Below, one piece after another: positions 10,715 through 23,490 of a DNA stretch of 64,000 bases. Position 1 is the stretch's first letter. Each line of letters opens with the position of its first letter. The translations under genes were made by a program, and so were the position numbers. The notes below the pieces were generated by a model. The model saw only the letters and a list, made by a program, of their open reading frames with translations. It did not search any database and had not been told where the DNA came from. The stretch comes from Luscinia megarhynchos (Eukaryota > Chordata > Aves > Passeriformes > Turdidae), in assembly GCA_034336665.1 (NCBI GenBank), contig JAPFBE010000002.1, positions 10,856,906-10,920,905 of the forward strand, written 5' to 3'.

Positions 10715-12479
10715 CTGTGATGCAAAAGTTATAAAGAGGAGCTGGATGAGCTGTGTCACAGAAGAAATGAGTGGCAAGAAGTATCAGCAAGAATCCAAAG
10801 GAATGAGTCCTGTGATTCCTCAGCCAACTTTTCTTTCCTATTAAACTGTTGTGCTCTTTTACCTCTCCAAGCTCTAGAGCAGACCATGAACAGAAATGTT
10901 ACTGTCCTGACAAGATTTTGTGCTTGTAGTTGAGACTGGAAATGAACAGAGAAGCAGGACACAGTTTGTTTGAGTCTCAGACTCTCTCAAACCTCATTCA
11001 CCGTTTCTAAGGAAATGACATTGAACCATTCCTGCTGTGCTGTTCCCACCAGAAAACATATAATAAATAACATTTGATTACCCAAAAGCTATTGGGGTCT
11101 AATAGTTATGTAGCAAAGAATGTCCATCTATCACATTGTGGTTAAGATTGTGAAGTTACTTCACATTATCACCTGTTATCCATTTCACAGGATGCTGTCT
11201 GCACAAAGTCTAAAACTGAAATAAGCCCACCCCACCACCCCTGAAAATGTTTGTGGCAACACATTCAAATTGTAACATAAGATTATTAACATAACTGATG
11301 TAGATGTTTGAGGCATATGTTTCTGCTTTGCTACTACTTTTGCACTCCAAATTGATAAACTCACATGTAAGAACTTGCCCTGGTGAAGTCCTCATCTAGA
11401 TGGGAAAATTTTATTTAATTAACCTGGAATGGATAGCTTTACAATTGGGTTTTGGCTTATTTCACCATCAGCTTTTCATGAGCATCACATCTAAGTAAAT
11501 TAATAATGAATAAATCACTATGTCTGATTTTTTTTTTCTATTTTGATCAAATCTATGATGAATTTTTTTCCAAGCTAATAAATAAGAGAAATATTTATGG
11601 AATTGTTTCTGTTTATTCCTGCTGATGTGGAATCCTCTTGAAAAATCACACTAAACCTGGGACTACAGGAGTATCACAGGATTCCTTTAACACACAAAAT
11701 TGGTCTAATAAAATTCAGTGTAACTCCTGGTTACAGTAAATGTCTTCAGGGATACCTTGTTTTAAGAGTTAACATCAGCTATTTATCCCTTTAATAAATG
11801 TACTGACCTTTTCCCAATTTCTAAGAAGAAGCAGGCCTGAAGTTTCAAAGTTATTTTAAGAATAAACAGTTAGGTAACCTCTGCAACAGGGAATCTTCAC
11901 TTTAAAATGTCACAGCAATGCCTAGGTGCAGGCAGAGAGCACCCAGGAAAAGAGAATTGTTCTGTGAGTTTTACTGCCATCTGAAGTCTTTGCATGGATG
12001 ACCTGAAGCATAAACTGAGATTCTTTTCTCTCTCTCATTCTTTCTTTCTTCCTTTCTTTCTATTTAAATAGGATTCTAGAAAACAGGACTTCTGGGTCTC
12101 AGTGAAACTCAATTCAGTTCATAAAGGTGAAAAAGTTATCAATTAGTTGCATTTATTTAATTTCATTTCTGCAGAGAATCTGGCGAGTTCTATGCAAGTA
12201 GAAAAATATAGAGGGAACAGTGTTCAGCTTCAAAGAGCATGGAGGTTGGGAGGGTGAAACACAGTTTACTGTATGGAACCTTTTTTTTTTTTTAATTTGC
12301 CTTGATGGAAGTTGACAGCTCAGCCTGTATTTCAGCTCTGTCCACAGGCAGTGAAATGTGTGAGAAACCAATACTCTGAAAATTCTCATATGCATATGAA
12401 AAATCATGGTATGAAAAGGGGCCAAGGGATTAGGACAAGATAAATTTATACTAAGCTTTACACATTCCATTGACAAATT
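10715..12479. other. Noncoding AT-rich interval
   Basis: No recognisable gene. Frames at 10756-10962, 11210-11395 and 12153-12476 (all minus) show no domain. The only clear structure is the pyrimidine microsatellite at 12021-12062. Confidence 0.5.
12021..12062. repeat. Pyrimidine microsatellite, imperfect (TTTC)n/(TC)n
   Basis: An uninterrupted pyrimidine tract apart from one A, made of CTCTCT and TTTC units. Confidence 0.85.
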
Positions 12480-12790
12480 TGCTGTTTTTGCGTTGTTGCC
12501 TCCGACCTCCTGGTTACCGAGGGGATGACATTAAACTGGGAGAAAATGGCTTATTATGTGTGATAAATTCAAACAAAGATGACGCACTTTACCCACCAAG
12601 TATATCTAAGAAATTGTGAGGAAATGTCAAGCATTTCAAAAGAAAGCTGCCGTAAATTCTGATGCCGGAGACTTTAACGAATTTCTGCCAGAGTAGAAAG
12701 GTCTCTTTGTTTAGACTCAGCTGACACTCAGCGTGTGGAATATTATGAGCTCGGGGGTCACATAAAAGCTACAGGAGAAAGAAAGAAAAC
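12480..12790. promoter_or_regulatory. Candidate conserved noncoding element
   Basis: About 300 bp of non-repetitive sequence with more even base composition than its surroundings, several CpG dinucleotides and no long open frame. It contains words such as GATGACATTAAA, TTATTATGTG and a CAGCTGACACTCAG segment. Texture like this is common in vertebrate conserved noncoding elements. No alignment was possible, so conservation is an inference. Confidence 0.25.
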
Positions 12791-12811
12791 TGTGGATGTG
12801 ACAAAACTCAG

Positions 12812-12825
12812 GCACTAGAGGGCTA
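12812..12825 (+). promoter_or_regulatory. CTCF-like motif
   Basis: GCACTAGAGGGCTA matches the CTCF core CCASYAGRKGGCRS at 11 of 14 positions, including the central AGAGGGC. Confidence 0.3.
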
Positions 12826-13723
12826 AGGACTGGCACAGAAACTTTGTACTGACTCAGTGCAGACAGCACATGGGAATCAGCACTCACACACCAAAAAAAA
12901 GGTTAAAACCACAAACATCCGTACCCTTCTGTTCACTGTCTCTCATTCCCACTGCCCCCATTCAGTATGTTCACATGGTGTTTGAGCACGACTTGATTTG
13001 TGTCAATGTTATTTTTCCTTGTGTTATGGTAAAGTTTTAGAAGGAAAGGTTTGGGGGAAAGGGCGGGGGGATCCAGACCCCAGAAAACCTCCTGTCCTGC
13101 TGATGTTACATAATTGATGAACAAATGATCACACGTTGTGTCCCTGATTCAGGTCAGGAGGTGGCAGGAGGAGGAAGTGCTGTCAAATGTTTGAAAGAAA
13201 AAGGAGGTAGAGGAGTAGCAATGAGACCCCCTGCCACTGTGGCAAATTAGCTATTTCACAGCGATGTTTACACTATATAGTGCTTTTCACATGATGACCT
13301 CTTGGGTACAGCCAAGATGGAAAGGGCAAAAATGACAAAAAATGATAAGCTAATGCAATGAGTAAGGGCAATGGAAACAGATTTGGGGCTCCCTTGCTCT
13401 CTTCCTGCTTCCATATGCACGGCACTACTGGGTGTCATGGAGGAGAGCTGGTGGCATCCTTCTCTCACACAGAAACACATCAGCAATGGCCCTTGCCTGT
13501 GGCTGTGGAGGGGATTTTGGTAACATTACCTTCAAGCAGGGGACCAGCATAGCAAGACACACTTAATTTGAAATGTTTACAGACTGTGGAGCTAAAAAAA
13601 AATCAATAAGTAACTGACAATTCATTATGGAGAGAGGTTGTTTTAAATTTACAACTTTTTTTTTAAAATCTCAAATATCCTCCCTGTTATTTATTTATTT
13701 CAAAGAAAACAACAAGAAAATCC
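12826..13723. other. Noncoding interval
   Basis: No recognised gene. Frames at 12933-13124, 13268-13486 (minus) and 13358-13552 (plus) overlap each other on opposite strands without a domain. Short A runs and a TTATTTATTTATTT stretch near 13688 occur. Confidence 0.5.
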
Positions 13724-13754
<31 letters not shown>

Positions 13755-13763
13755 AGAGAGAGA
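13724..13763. repeat. Compound microsatellite: poly-A then (AG)n
   Basis: A run of 28 A is followed directly by about six AG units. This could be the tail of an otherwise decayed retroposon or a plain microsatellite; nothing recognisable precedes it. Confidence 0.9.
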
Positions 13764-16700
13764 AGAGGGAAGGGAAAAATAATTAAATAATCCTGGAAGC
13801 AGCAACAGCACCACACTTCTGCCCCCTGGATATACCTCAGTTAGTTCCAAAAGTGCGCCTGCAAGAAAGAGCCAGCTCTTTTACCCAGGCTCTCTGTCAA
13901 TGAGCACTCATTACACCTTGAAAAGGTGGTGCACACACTGTGTATAACAGCACATTTCACCTCTTCCCAGGATTTAGCCTTATCAACAAAATAAATAATA
14001 AACTGAATAACACAAATTGCAGCTGAAGCATTGCCATCTGTAAGATCTTTTGAGAGGGTCTCTGTTCCAGCCCATGGATCCTTCTGCCTGGAGAGCTGCA
14101 TCTGCTCATTCCCTATCCACAGTGTGTCAATAGCAATTAGGCAATAGCTTAACCTGGACATCTACCACCTGTCAAAAGAGTGGATCAATGGGATAGACTA
14201 TAGCCCTGTGCCACCCACGTGTCTTGTCCAGTCTCTCTAAAATTTTAACTAACTTGAATATTGCCCTGGAAAGGTTTTTTTAGGGATTTTTTTTGTATTA
14301 CAATGGTTGTTATATGCTGTTCTACGGGCATTCAAACACAATTAGGCTATGCAAATTAGGCAGACTGCATCCTTTATTACAAATAGGTGGATATTCTAGT
14401 ATTCATGCCTTACACTTTGAGTCTGTGGCTAGTCCTAAAATGGGCATGAGAGAAAGGATGAAAAATGATGGGCCTGGATCATCCCATCTCCTGTAAAAAC
14501 AAGGGCAATCAGAGATGTCCTCTCCTGCTGGCAAACTGGTGACAATGGGAGCATTAGCCCAAGACTGCAGTGTTTTGATAATCCCACCTGTAATGAATGA
14601 CTGGAAAGTTGCCAGAAGTCATGAAATTATGTTTATAATTTTATTTTTCTTCTTTATCACCTAGCATTTTGATTCAGAGACTTACTATATTAAAAGCATT
14701 AATGAAATCATGAACAACCATCTTAATGTTTAATTTGACATGAGGTTCAAATATAACCCTCCCCTTATTTGGGGGAAATGCATTGACTTTGCACATTGCA
14801 CATTTTACGTGTGGTGCTTTAGCAAAACACAATTTGAATGTTGGGATAAAGTAAGTATCTTCACTTGAACTGACCAATCTTCAGACAGAGTCATTTACTA
14901 GTTTATTACATTGGCAAACAAATCTCTTCATCCCCTGCTAAAGAAGTCTTATATAAAAGATCACATTCTGTTTGCCAACCTCTCTTTAGGCACTTAAATA
15001 TTATTTTTAATTCTCGTGTTCAATCCTTCTTCAACAACTAGAAGAGCTGAAACATCTGTCATTTCTCAATCCAGCAATCCCTAAAGAGTCTTGTCCTGAA
15101 ATAAAGAAACACAAGTGCTGATTTTTATCAGTGTGTTTTGCAAGACACGACTGCAATGTTTTCTGCAAATCAGAAAACTTGCAATTCCTTCAGCAAATCT
15201 CTGTTAAACCATAAATTGCACCATTCTGTGGAGCAGGTATCATTGAGAACATTTCCCCACTTATCTTTACATAGACACACATATGCTTATAGAAAGGAAT
15301 CACTGACAGTTTACCTGTCCAAGGCCTGTAGCTTGGTTTTCCTAAAATGAGCATTCCTTTATTTGATTTTATTTCTTTGTTTGATTAATAAAGCAATGTC
15401 AGTAATGTCAAAAATCAAAGTTTTGTTCTCCATTTAACTCCAGATTTTCAGCATTAAAAATACTGCTGATTGAAAATATTCTAGGCTAGATGATGAGGGG
15501 GATGTAGTGCTGTCTTGTATGTCCTAAATACATGCAAGAGCAAAAGTCAGTAGTTTATCCCTCTTGATACCAGTTGCTGTACCTTGCTATAGTACTGATA
15601 GGAGAAAGAAAGACAACCTTTGTATGTGGTTAAGAGCAGTCAGAGCCAAAACAGCAGGGAGATCATTACAGAGGATAGAGCTGGAATTGCAGTGAGAAGA
15701 AATTGAGGACAAAATACTCCTGCAATTTGCCAGTAAGCAAGACAAGTGGCTTAAATTAATTACTTGCCCCTGGGATCCCTTATTTTATATATACTGTTTC
15801 AGATATATTGTTTACATTTAATTTTTTTACATTACTGTGACAACTCTGCAAACACTCAGTGTTGTGCTCTGTGTGACTGCACCAAAAACCAAAATCTGTA
15901 TTCATACCTCCCTTTTCTCTCTCTGTCCCAACAGCCTTCCATTAAAAAAGCAAATGAGGAGACAGAAAAGATGCTGTTTGCCTCATCCTTGCTCTGCTCT
16001 CAGTCATGATCTCCAGCCCCTCCTTGTCAGCAAGTCACTGTAACATCCTCCCTGACAGTTCCCCTCCAGGTGGGTCTGCTCCCTGATCTACCTTTTGTTT
16101 TCCATCCTGGTGCTTGTTTAGGTCCAGCAGCTGGACAGTTGATAGCACAGGAGGAGAGGCAAGCTCTGTCCTCATTTCTGCTGCCCAGACCTATTCTCAG
16201 GAAGCAAAAATGCCTTTAACACTCTAGTTTTATTTATGCGCTCCTATAGTAATTTTCTTCATCTGTTCTAGAAAAAAGTTCCAGCTTGAGAAAACACATA
16301 ATTATAGATGAAGAGTTTTGGTACTGAAAACACAAAATACTCCCCAGTAATCAGCAATACTACCAGGCCTACCTATAATATGTTAGGATTAATTTGAAAT
16401 ACAGAAATGTGATTTACTTTTCCTGATTAAAAAAGAACATTTTGCCCTGATTTTTTAAACTAATATTTTCCATTTCAACTTGTTCCAATTAAAATATCAT
16501 TCTCAAGTACCATATGGGTTGTGAAATATTTAATACAAGCTTAAGGGAAGTGATATTCTAATTATAAAATGGAAAATTGTCTACAAAAGGGGGCCCAGCT
16601 TCCAAAACAAAAGGACTTGCCATAAACTTTGTTCATAGTGGAATATCCCATATGGCCTCCAATGTATTGGAGGCATTGTTGCTGTTTGCAAATAAACTAA

Positions 16701-17974
16701 AGGGAAGCCTCAGTTTATTGACTTATCAGCCATGTATTGTAAAAATTCCCTCATTACAAAGAAGAAAATTTAGAAACAAATTGTTCAGTGCTTGTACTGG
16801 AAGCAGGAAAGGTCAAATATTTATTCTCATCATTCATAAAGGAACTGAGGAAGACTAGGGATGAGAGTCTCAAGTTTACTCAGTTACATTTTATTTAACA
16901 AAAGACCCTGATGTTGCAGAATGCCAAGTCAGTGTTTTTGTTAAATAATTAAGGCTGCTTAGGAATCTGTTTCACAAGCCGGGTACAAAATTAAAAAGTT
17001 CCTGGCAGGAAATAGGAGATCACTGTACTCTTGAAAGCAAGTAGATACCAAGTAAAGATTATGTAGCAGTACTTACTAAATTTTTTAGCGCCTTCCAACC
17101 AAAGCTGAAGCAGTGAAACAAGGCAATTACACAAGAGCAACACAGAACAAGAGAAGTCAGTGGTCATGCCCTGCCAATAATGTTCTAGGGATCCAGTGAA
17201 GCTCCTGGTAAGGTGGATTAATTTAGAAAAACTTAAATCATCATCTGCATAGCTACACTGTCATTTTAAATCAGTTTTCTTGAAGTGCCCTTCCTCCCCA
17301 TCCCACTATGGCTCACTTTCCATCAAGTGATATGTGATCAAGATTTATTGGAGGAAAAGTCTTATGAAAGAACATTTCAAAGTCTCCTGGGTGAGCTATC
17401 ACAGAAGCTTAATTATTACTTTTTCCAACTCCTTTCTGCCAGAATGAAATGTAATAAAGGAGTTGAATCAAAATCATGTTAGTGGGATGTAAATGGTAGT
17501 TTTGTTCTGGTTGTTTAACAGTGATGCATTAAATAAAAAGATATGGCATTAATATACTCATCACCTCTCATACTGAGACTATTCAGAAATCCTGGAGACA
17601 TGCTCTAGCTACTTCTTGATATCTCTTGAGCAGAACTGTGGCTTTGTGCAGAATAAGGTACTCACCTAGAAAATTACAGCTCTTTTAGGACATGTTCTGT
17701 AGTCAGGCATTTGTTTTCACTTGCTGCAAATCCTGTTTCTTCCTCTTGACTACAATGTGCACTCCATTTGGACAAATTTGAATATCTGTGATTTCCTCAG
17801 TTGTGGTTTCATGGTCACTTAAAAGTAGCATAAAATTGTGCCACCACAAAATGGAATGGCCCTTGGGTACTTCCTCATGTTGCTGCTATGTACTTTCTCC
17901 CATGATGATTGGCAATTACAAGAGGATACTGATTGGAGATGTACTCCTCTTCAAATATGCCACAGGCTGCCACA
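13764..17974. other. Noncoding AT-rich interval
   Basis: About 4.2 kb with no recognised gene or repeat family. The minus frame 13841-14161 (106 codons) has ordinary composition but no domain and no clear splice context. The plus frames 15764-16009, 15837-16043 and 16577-16858 likewise show nothing recognisable. A second CTCF-like motif sits at 13819-13832. Confidence 0.5.
13819..13832 (-). promoter_or_regulatory. CTCF-like motif, reverse orientation
   Basis: Read on the minus strand the site is TATCCAGGGGGCAG. It matches the 3' nine positions of the CTCF core completely (AGGGGGCAG) but not the first three. It faces the motif at 12812. Confidence 0.28.
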
Positions 17975-18276
17975 ATGAGGAATGCAATAAACTGTTCTCC
18001 ATTTACATTGCCAATAAGACCACTTGTACAACTAAACTGCAACAAGAGAGACTTAAGCTAAGCATTAGGAAAACCTTAAAATGGTAAGAAAATTAAGCAC
18101 CCAGGTGGGATTCCTAGGAAGATTGTGTTTTTTCTGTCACTGCATTGTTTTTAAAAGCAAATGGGACAAATACTGTCAGGAAGGGTGTATGTATTGTTGA
18201 TTCTGCCCTGGGGATGAGATATGGGGCAGGTGACCTCCTGGGGTCTTTTCCAGCCTCTTTTTTCTTTATGATCCCA
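17975..18276 (+). mobile_element. CR1 LINE 3'-end fragment
   Basis: The right half is clear: CTGCAACAAGAGAG and CATTAGGAAAACC near 18040-18075, then CCTGGGGATGAGAT, GGGCAGGTGACCTC and GGTCTTTTCCAGCCTC near 18207-18256, ending in TTTATGATCC. This matches the CR1 3' UTR order, with a deletion of the normally intervening block. The left boundary is uncertain. There is no coding capacity; the frames at 17788-18087 and 18145-18444 run through it by chance. Confidence 0.75.
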
Positions 18277-21200
18277 TGTGTGTTGAAAAGGAAAGAGGGA
18301 TTATATTCTAGTATAAATCCAAGTAGTAGCAATCCACCTCATTCTGTACTTCTGTTTAGATGTGAGTTTTGTTTGCTGCTCCTTGAAATAAAGGGAGACA
18401 GTAGAATGGTGTTTAACTTTCATACTTTCTTATACTTTCAATAACTTTCAACTCTGTTTTCCCAGTGAAATCAGTTGAAGAACCATGATTTCTCAGGCTG
18501 CAAAACAGGACTGATATTTTCTCAGACTCAAAATATGGAAGTTACTTCATTTTCTCCATGGACAACTAGCTGTAATCTAGAATTATTATTAAAAGCATTC
18601 AACATAGTCAGCCTTTTCCTTTTCCTGATGAAATGAAGGAAAAAACAAAAACAGATTAACTCTGCCTTGACAATATTTTATGATTTTTCTATAAATAAAA
18701 TTTAAATCAGAATGCTCAGTAGGTACCTATTCTGTCATCTCAAAAGGAGATAGCCTGAACTCTTTTTATGAACTTTCAAACATTGTGCAAAATATTATGC
18801 TAAAATGGTTGTTAATGCATATCTCATTTTCAGATTTATCCTAAGACTGCTAAAATCTTCTGGTCAACCATATCCACCAAAATGATGTTTAGAGTAAACA
18901 CTATGACCAGTTCAACAAATTAAGATCTCTATTTTAAAGCAGATGTACAGATGTAGTATTTACACAGTATATTCAAAAGGGCAAAACCTGGAATCTTCTT
19001 GCATGTCCAGCCATTAAGACCTACACAAAAAGCATTCAACCTTAATGTCACATCTTCAGGAACAAGAACAGATTTAGAAAATAATCTACTTGTAACATTA
19101 AGGTACATTAATCCTGTAGTTCAAATGAAAGTTCTGATTAGTGAATTCCATTTAAATGTTCAGCTATCCATATATCAGTTTTTTCCCCTAACATTTGAAT
19201 TTATCAGTCATGTTCACAAAGAAAATACAATTTGCTTGCTACTGTCTGATTAGCAAGCTCAAACATGGCTTCCTACACCCTAATCAGTTAGAGTGTATAG
19301 TGATTATTGACAGACACTTAAATGAATTATGGTTCATGTTCTCAAAATTAGTTTGCACATCAACATGAAGCATGGTTTTGCAGGTAATGGTCTTTGAACC
19401 TAGATTGAAGGGGGATTTTTTTAAAAACTGTCCCTGCAGCAAATATTAATTTGAACAAAATTGTACTAATATAGATCATATCAGTCTTCAACATCATCTG
19501 GAAGTTGACAGGTTTTTTATTAATGTTCCAGATCCTTTCAGTGCTGAATTCTTTCTTAAAACACAGGCTTTCTTAGAAGTTTTTGCTACTGTATTCAAAT
19601 CCTGAAGTATAGGTGACAAAGAAAAGACCACCTGAAAGCAATGCAACCTGTCATTGAAATGAAATTTGGGATTGAGCCTTTCTCTCATTTCCCTATAAAA
19701 CTGTTTTAAAATTTCATCAAACTTGTATATATAGAACTATTGAAATACTTAGAAAACAACCCCTAGTGTGCAGTCATAATATTCCTCCAAAATTTCATAT
19801 TAATGTACAAAATTCTTTTGTATTTAAAACTTTTTTGATTCTATTATGTGAATCTCAACTGATTTGACCAGGCATCACAGTGATTACTGAATCAACACAC
19901 AGCTCTGCCAGAATGAATATGAACATGAATATGATGGTGGATTTAGAAAAGGCAGGAAGACAAAATTTCTGCATAGCTTGTTTAAAATCTATCGTAACAA
20001 TACTGGCAAGAAGGAGCTGGGGAAGTTTCTTTAAAAAGCTTTTCACAAATCAAAAAACCCAAAACTGCATCATACTGATTCCTGGGGAAGTTCAAAAATC
20101 TTTTAAGATCCAAATACCATTGTTTGCATTCATTCCCTAAAATAGATCTCAACTGAAGCAATTTCTGAACAGTTACAAAATCAACTGACATTCTCTGAAT
20201 CATGTATTTTGCATTATTGCATTACACTGTTAAATTTCTGATAGTCATGTGTTTTTGCAGAGTTTTAATTCACTAGATTCCAGGTGTTCCAAGTCCCTTG
20301 ATTGCCCCAAGTCACCATGACCAAATTGCCCATTATTCTCTTTTGAGTTCATTGCCTCCTGTCTATCTGGACAATGAACCTCCAAACCCAGACCTCTTAA
20401 AAGAAGGCCTATCATCTTTTCAGCAACAGTTTTTTGCTCCTTTCCATGTTAACCTGTCTTCACTCATGCTCATCTGTGAACACCCCATGACGCTTCATGC
20501 ATGAGCTGGGCAATGAATTTGTCTCCATGGTTTCTTATTTTCTTCCACAGCAGAGAAAAGCTGTGAGGGGCATCAATGCCAAAAGCAATGGGCTTGATGT
20601 GGAGAGACAAACTGGTCAAAACTTGAGGTCTGAGAGTCCTCAGTAATGTGAAAGTAACAAAGGCCCATTTACTAACTGGAAGAGGCTTCGGCAGGAAGGG
20701 TGTTACATTCTGCTGGCAGGCACCATATGAAGAGATTTGTTTTCAAAATGACAGTCTACTTGTCAATACTTGGTGTTCCTCCAATACAACATTTCTACTA
20801 TAACAGAATTATTGGAGAGGTTTTTATTTTTCCTAACAGGTCTATAAAGTTTCATTTTTCCCGTAAAATGACCACTTGCTTCTTAGTTATCAGGTTGAAG
20901 GTATCAGGACTTCCAAGAAAGAAAATAAATATCAAGAAGCAAAAATTGGTTTTGAACCATTAACAACATTTCTCTTTGACTATTATTGTATGCTAAAGAA
21001 AAAAACATAGGCATATTTTGTTAAGCATAAAAAGAAAGATAAACTAAATCAAAGAATTGGTTTAAAATGTGAAATTTTGTAAAGGTTGGATAGCTAGAGA
21101 AAAGAGGTGTAATTCACAGATGTTCTAATCTCCTAGTGCAACTCCAAGTATCACTGTTGACACTTTTTTACCCCTTCTTTCTAAAGCTAGCAGCCCTTTG

Positions 21201-21914
21201 TCACTTCCAGCTTCCACTTGCTGCATTTATTTTAGTAAAACAATGCTCATTTTAAAATGTCATAAGAAATGATCATATTTTCTTCTGTTAATGTTTTGTG
21301 AATAATTGATTTCACAGTCAAGACCCTGTGTACCTAGTTTCAGCCTGGGAGGAATTTTTATCAAATGCATAAGTTCTGGAAAATAAGAGGGTTTAGTGGA
21401 AATGCTATCTTAAATTAATTATAGCAGCGCTAGCAGGCACCATTATACTGTAATCGTTTATGAAAATTCCCAGATAGCAGTAGATTACATCAATTGTAAT
21501 ATGACTTTTTATGTTATGTTCTGCAAATACTCATAATTTTTAATGGGCTCAATGTGACTTACATAAGAATCAGCACAGAGGATACCAGGAGGCAACTTGG
21601 AAGAAAGCATCAGCAGTCACCACCGACTAATTTCCGTTCAGTGGTACTTTCTGAATCATACTCCATTTAGTCATGCTATTTCATTTTTAAATGTTTTTTT
21701 CTTCTCCTCTCTTCCCTGCCCCCACCACTTGACAAGCCAGGAAACAATTATACCTCTAAAATCCACCCAGCTACAAAAGTAAGATTGCTGGCTGATTACT
21801 GCTAAATGGCAACTCATTTTCTCAAAAAAAGCCCACCCATTTTTGACAGTGTCGAAACAAATCTTAAAACTAGACTCAGCTTTTAGCATAGAATTGAAAA
21901 CTTTTAGTTCTAAT
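18277..21914. other. Noncoding AT-rich interval
   Basis: About 3.6 kb with no gene recognised. Overlapping frames on both strands at 19855-20203 are mutual shadows without a domain. The stretch 21290-21500 is non-repetitive and could be a weak regulatory candidate, but nothing distinguishes it clearly. Confidence 0.5.
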
Positions 21915-22560
21915 TGGCATTTGGAAATCTCTATTCCAAACTCTCTCTCAAAGCATATTTAATTAGATCATATTGTGAAGGACATTGGCCAGACAAGTTT
22001 TGAGTATTGTCGAGGATGGAGATTCCACAATCTCTGTTGGATACCTGTGCCAGCATTTGATCATCCTCATGGTGAAAGAATTTTTTCTGATTTCTATTCA
22101 GAATTTCTCTAGTTTTAGTATGTCAACATAAAATTATCTTGTCCTATCAGTGTACACCTTCTGGAAGGGTTTATCTCTGTCTTCTCTCTGCCCTCCAATT
22201 AAGCAGTTGTAGACAGCAAAATGATCCTTCCTCTGCTCCTCTTACTAATTCTAAACTAATTTCTCCCAATTCTTCCCATATAGGTCATGTCCTCTGCTTG
22301 CCTGAGCACCTACATGACAACGTGAAGCCAGTCACAAACTGGACAGAAATGTCACAGTGAGAGTAAGAATCACTTCCCTCAACCTGCAGGCTGCTCTCTT
22401 GCTAATATAGTCCACTTGACTTTCTTTGCAGCCACTGCACACAACTGACTCACATTCAGCCTGTCCACCAGGACCTCCAGGTCCTTTTCTGAAAAAGTTT
22501 GAAAAGCAGCTCTGTCCTGCAGCTTATCAGTTGCCTTCCTCAACTAGGTATGGCCCACAA
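21915..22560 (-). mobile_element. Old CR1 LINE fragment (antisense)
   Basis: Read in reverse complement this follows a CR1 3' UTR and ORF2 end. Landmarks are CTCTCAAAGCATAT near 21944, CAAGTTTTGAGTATTGTC near 21994, GATTCCACAATCTCTGTTGG at 22021, GTGAAAGAATTTTTTCTGAT near 22072 and CCACCAGGACCTCCAGGTCC near 22465. Divergence is high, with many point changes. The frame at 22139-22360 is antisense to it. Confidence 0.75.
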
Positions 22561-22572
22561 ACTGTCGTTCGC

Positions 22573-22883
22573 AGAATCCGAGAATGGGTGAAGTTGCAAG
22601 GGACCACAGTGGGTCATCTGGTCCAACCTCCCTGCTCAAGCTGGGTCATCCCAGAGCATGTTTTATAGGATTGCATGCAGACAGTTCAGGAATATCTCCA
22701 GTGAGGGAGAATCCACAACCTTGCTGGGCTCAGTGACCATGGATACAATAAAGAGGTTCTTCCTCTTATTGAGGTGGATCTGGCTGTGCAAGAGTTTCTG
22801 CCCAAGAGTTTCTTGTCCTATTGCTTGGCACCACAGAGAAGAGCCTGGATCCATCCCCTTGACACCCTCTCTTCAGACACAGC
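22573..22883 (-). mobile_element. Second CR1 LINE 3'-end fragment (antisense)
   Basis: This begins with an AGAATCCGAGAATGGGTGAA tail-proximal block and continues TGGTCCAACCTCCCTGCTCA, GAATATCTCCAGTGAGGGAG and CACAGAGAAGAGCCTGGATC, in the order expected for an antisense CR1 3' end. It repeats the portion of CR1 already present in the copy to its left, so it is a separate insertion, and it is less diverged than that neighbour. Confidence 0.88.
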
Positions 22884-22990
22884 AACAGGCACCCAACCAG
22901 ACCACATGCCACTGATTACAACCCCCAGGGATCTGCTATACAGTACACTCATCCAGTCCACACTTTCCAAATTTGCCTATGAGAATCATA
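22884..22990 (-). mobile_element. Possible continuation of the older CR1
   Basis: CCACTGATTACAACCCCCAG followed by CATCCAGTCC resembles, at low identity, the CR1 ORF2 segment that would follow the left-hand copy (21915-22560). If so, the copy at 22573-22883 landed inside the older one. The match is weak. Confidence 0.3.
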
Positions 22991-23254
22991 GAAAGCACAG
23001 ATGATAATGTATATTTCAGGAAGAGAGGAATTTCAAATTAGAAGTGCCAGATTTTCACCATTGGCTGCAGCATTAATATGCATAAGGACAGCTACAAGAA
23101 GAAACATTCTGCCCCATTTAACCACTTGTCCTATATTCCTATTCTCCACTTGGATTCCTAGTCTTTCTGTCTCTAAACAAGTGAGATTTGGCCCATTTTC
23201 TTATGCAAAATAAACATTTTAGCAATATCCATCATGTGTAATAATATTCATATC

Positions 23255-23335
23255 TTGCTCAAGATTACTCTTCTTTGGACATGCTCATTGCTTACAGTAC
23301 TAAGCATAATTCCCAAAACTGTACAAATGCTAAGA
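23255..23335 (-). mobile_element. Very old CR1 fragment (antisense)
   Basis: TTCTTTGGACATGCTCATTG followed by CAAAACTGTACAAATGCT resembles the CR1 segment seen clearly at 5873-5935, but with heavy divergence. Confidence 0.4.
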
Positions 23336-23444
23336 CATTATCCATGGCAATTCCCTTTTCCTGGGAAAAGCGTATTTTTTTTCTGTGTTACTGGCACTGA
23401 CTACTTCAAAATAAAAATAAAACATGAATGGTCCAACTAGATAT

Positions 23445-23490
23445 TATAGAATTATGACTATGACATATAGAATGTCCTATAGAATTATGA
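23445..23490. repeat. Degenerate tandem repeat around TATAGAAT
   Basis: The 13-mer TATAGAATTATGA occurs at 23445 and 23478 with a partial copy between them. The core resembles the CR1 tail unit in reverse complement, so this may be a leftover CR1 tail. Confidence 0.6.

Noticed and set aside
13841..14161. 106-codon minus-strand frame
   Set aside because: Ordinary composition but no recognised motif, and no acceptor-like tract clearly placed; not distinguishable from chance.
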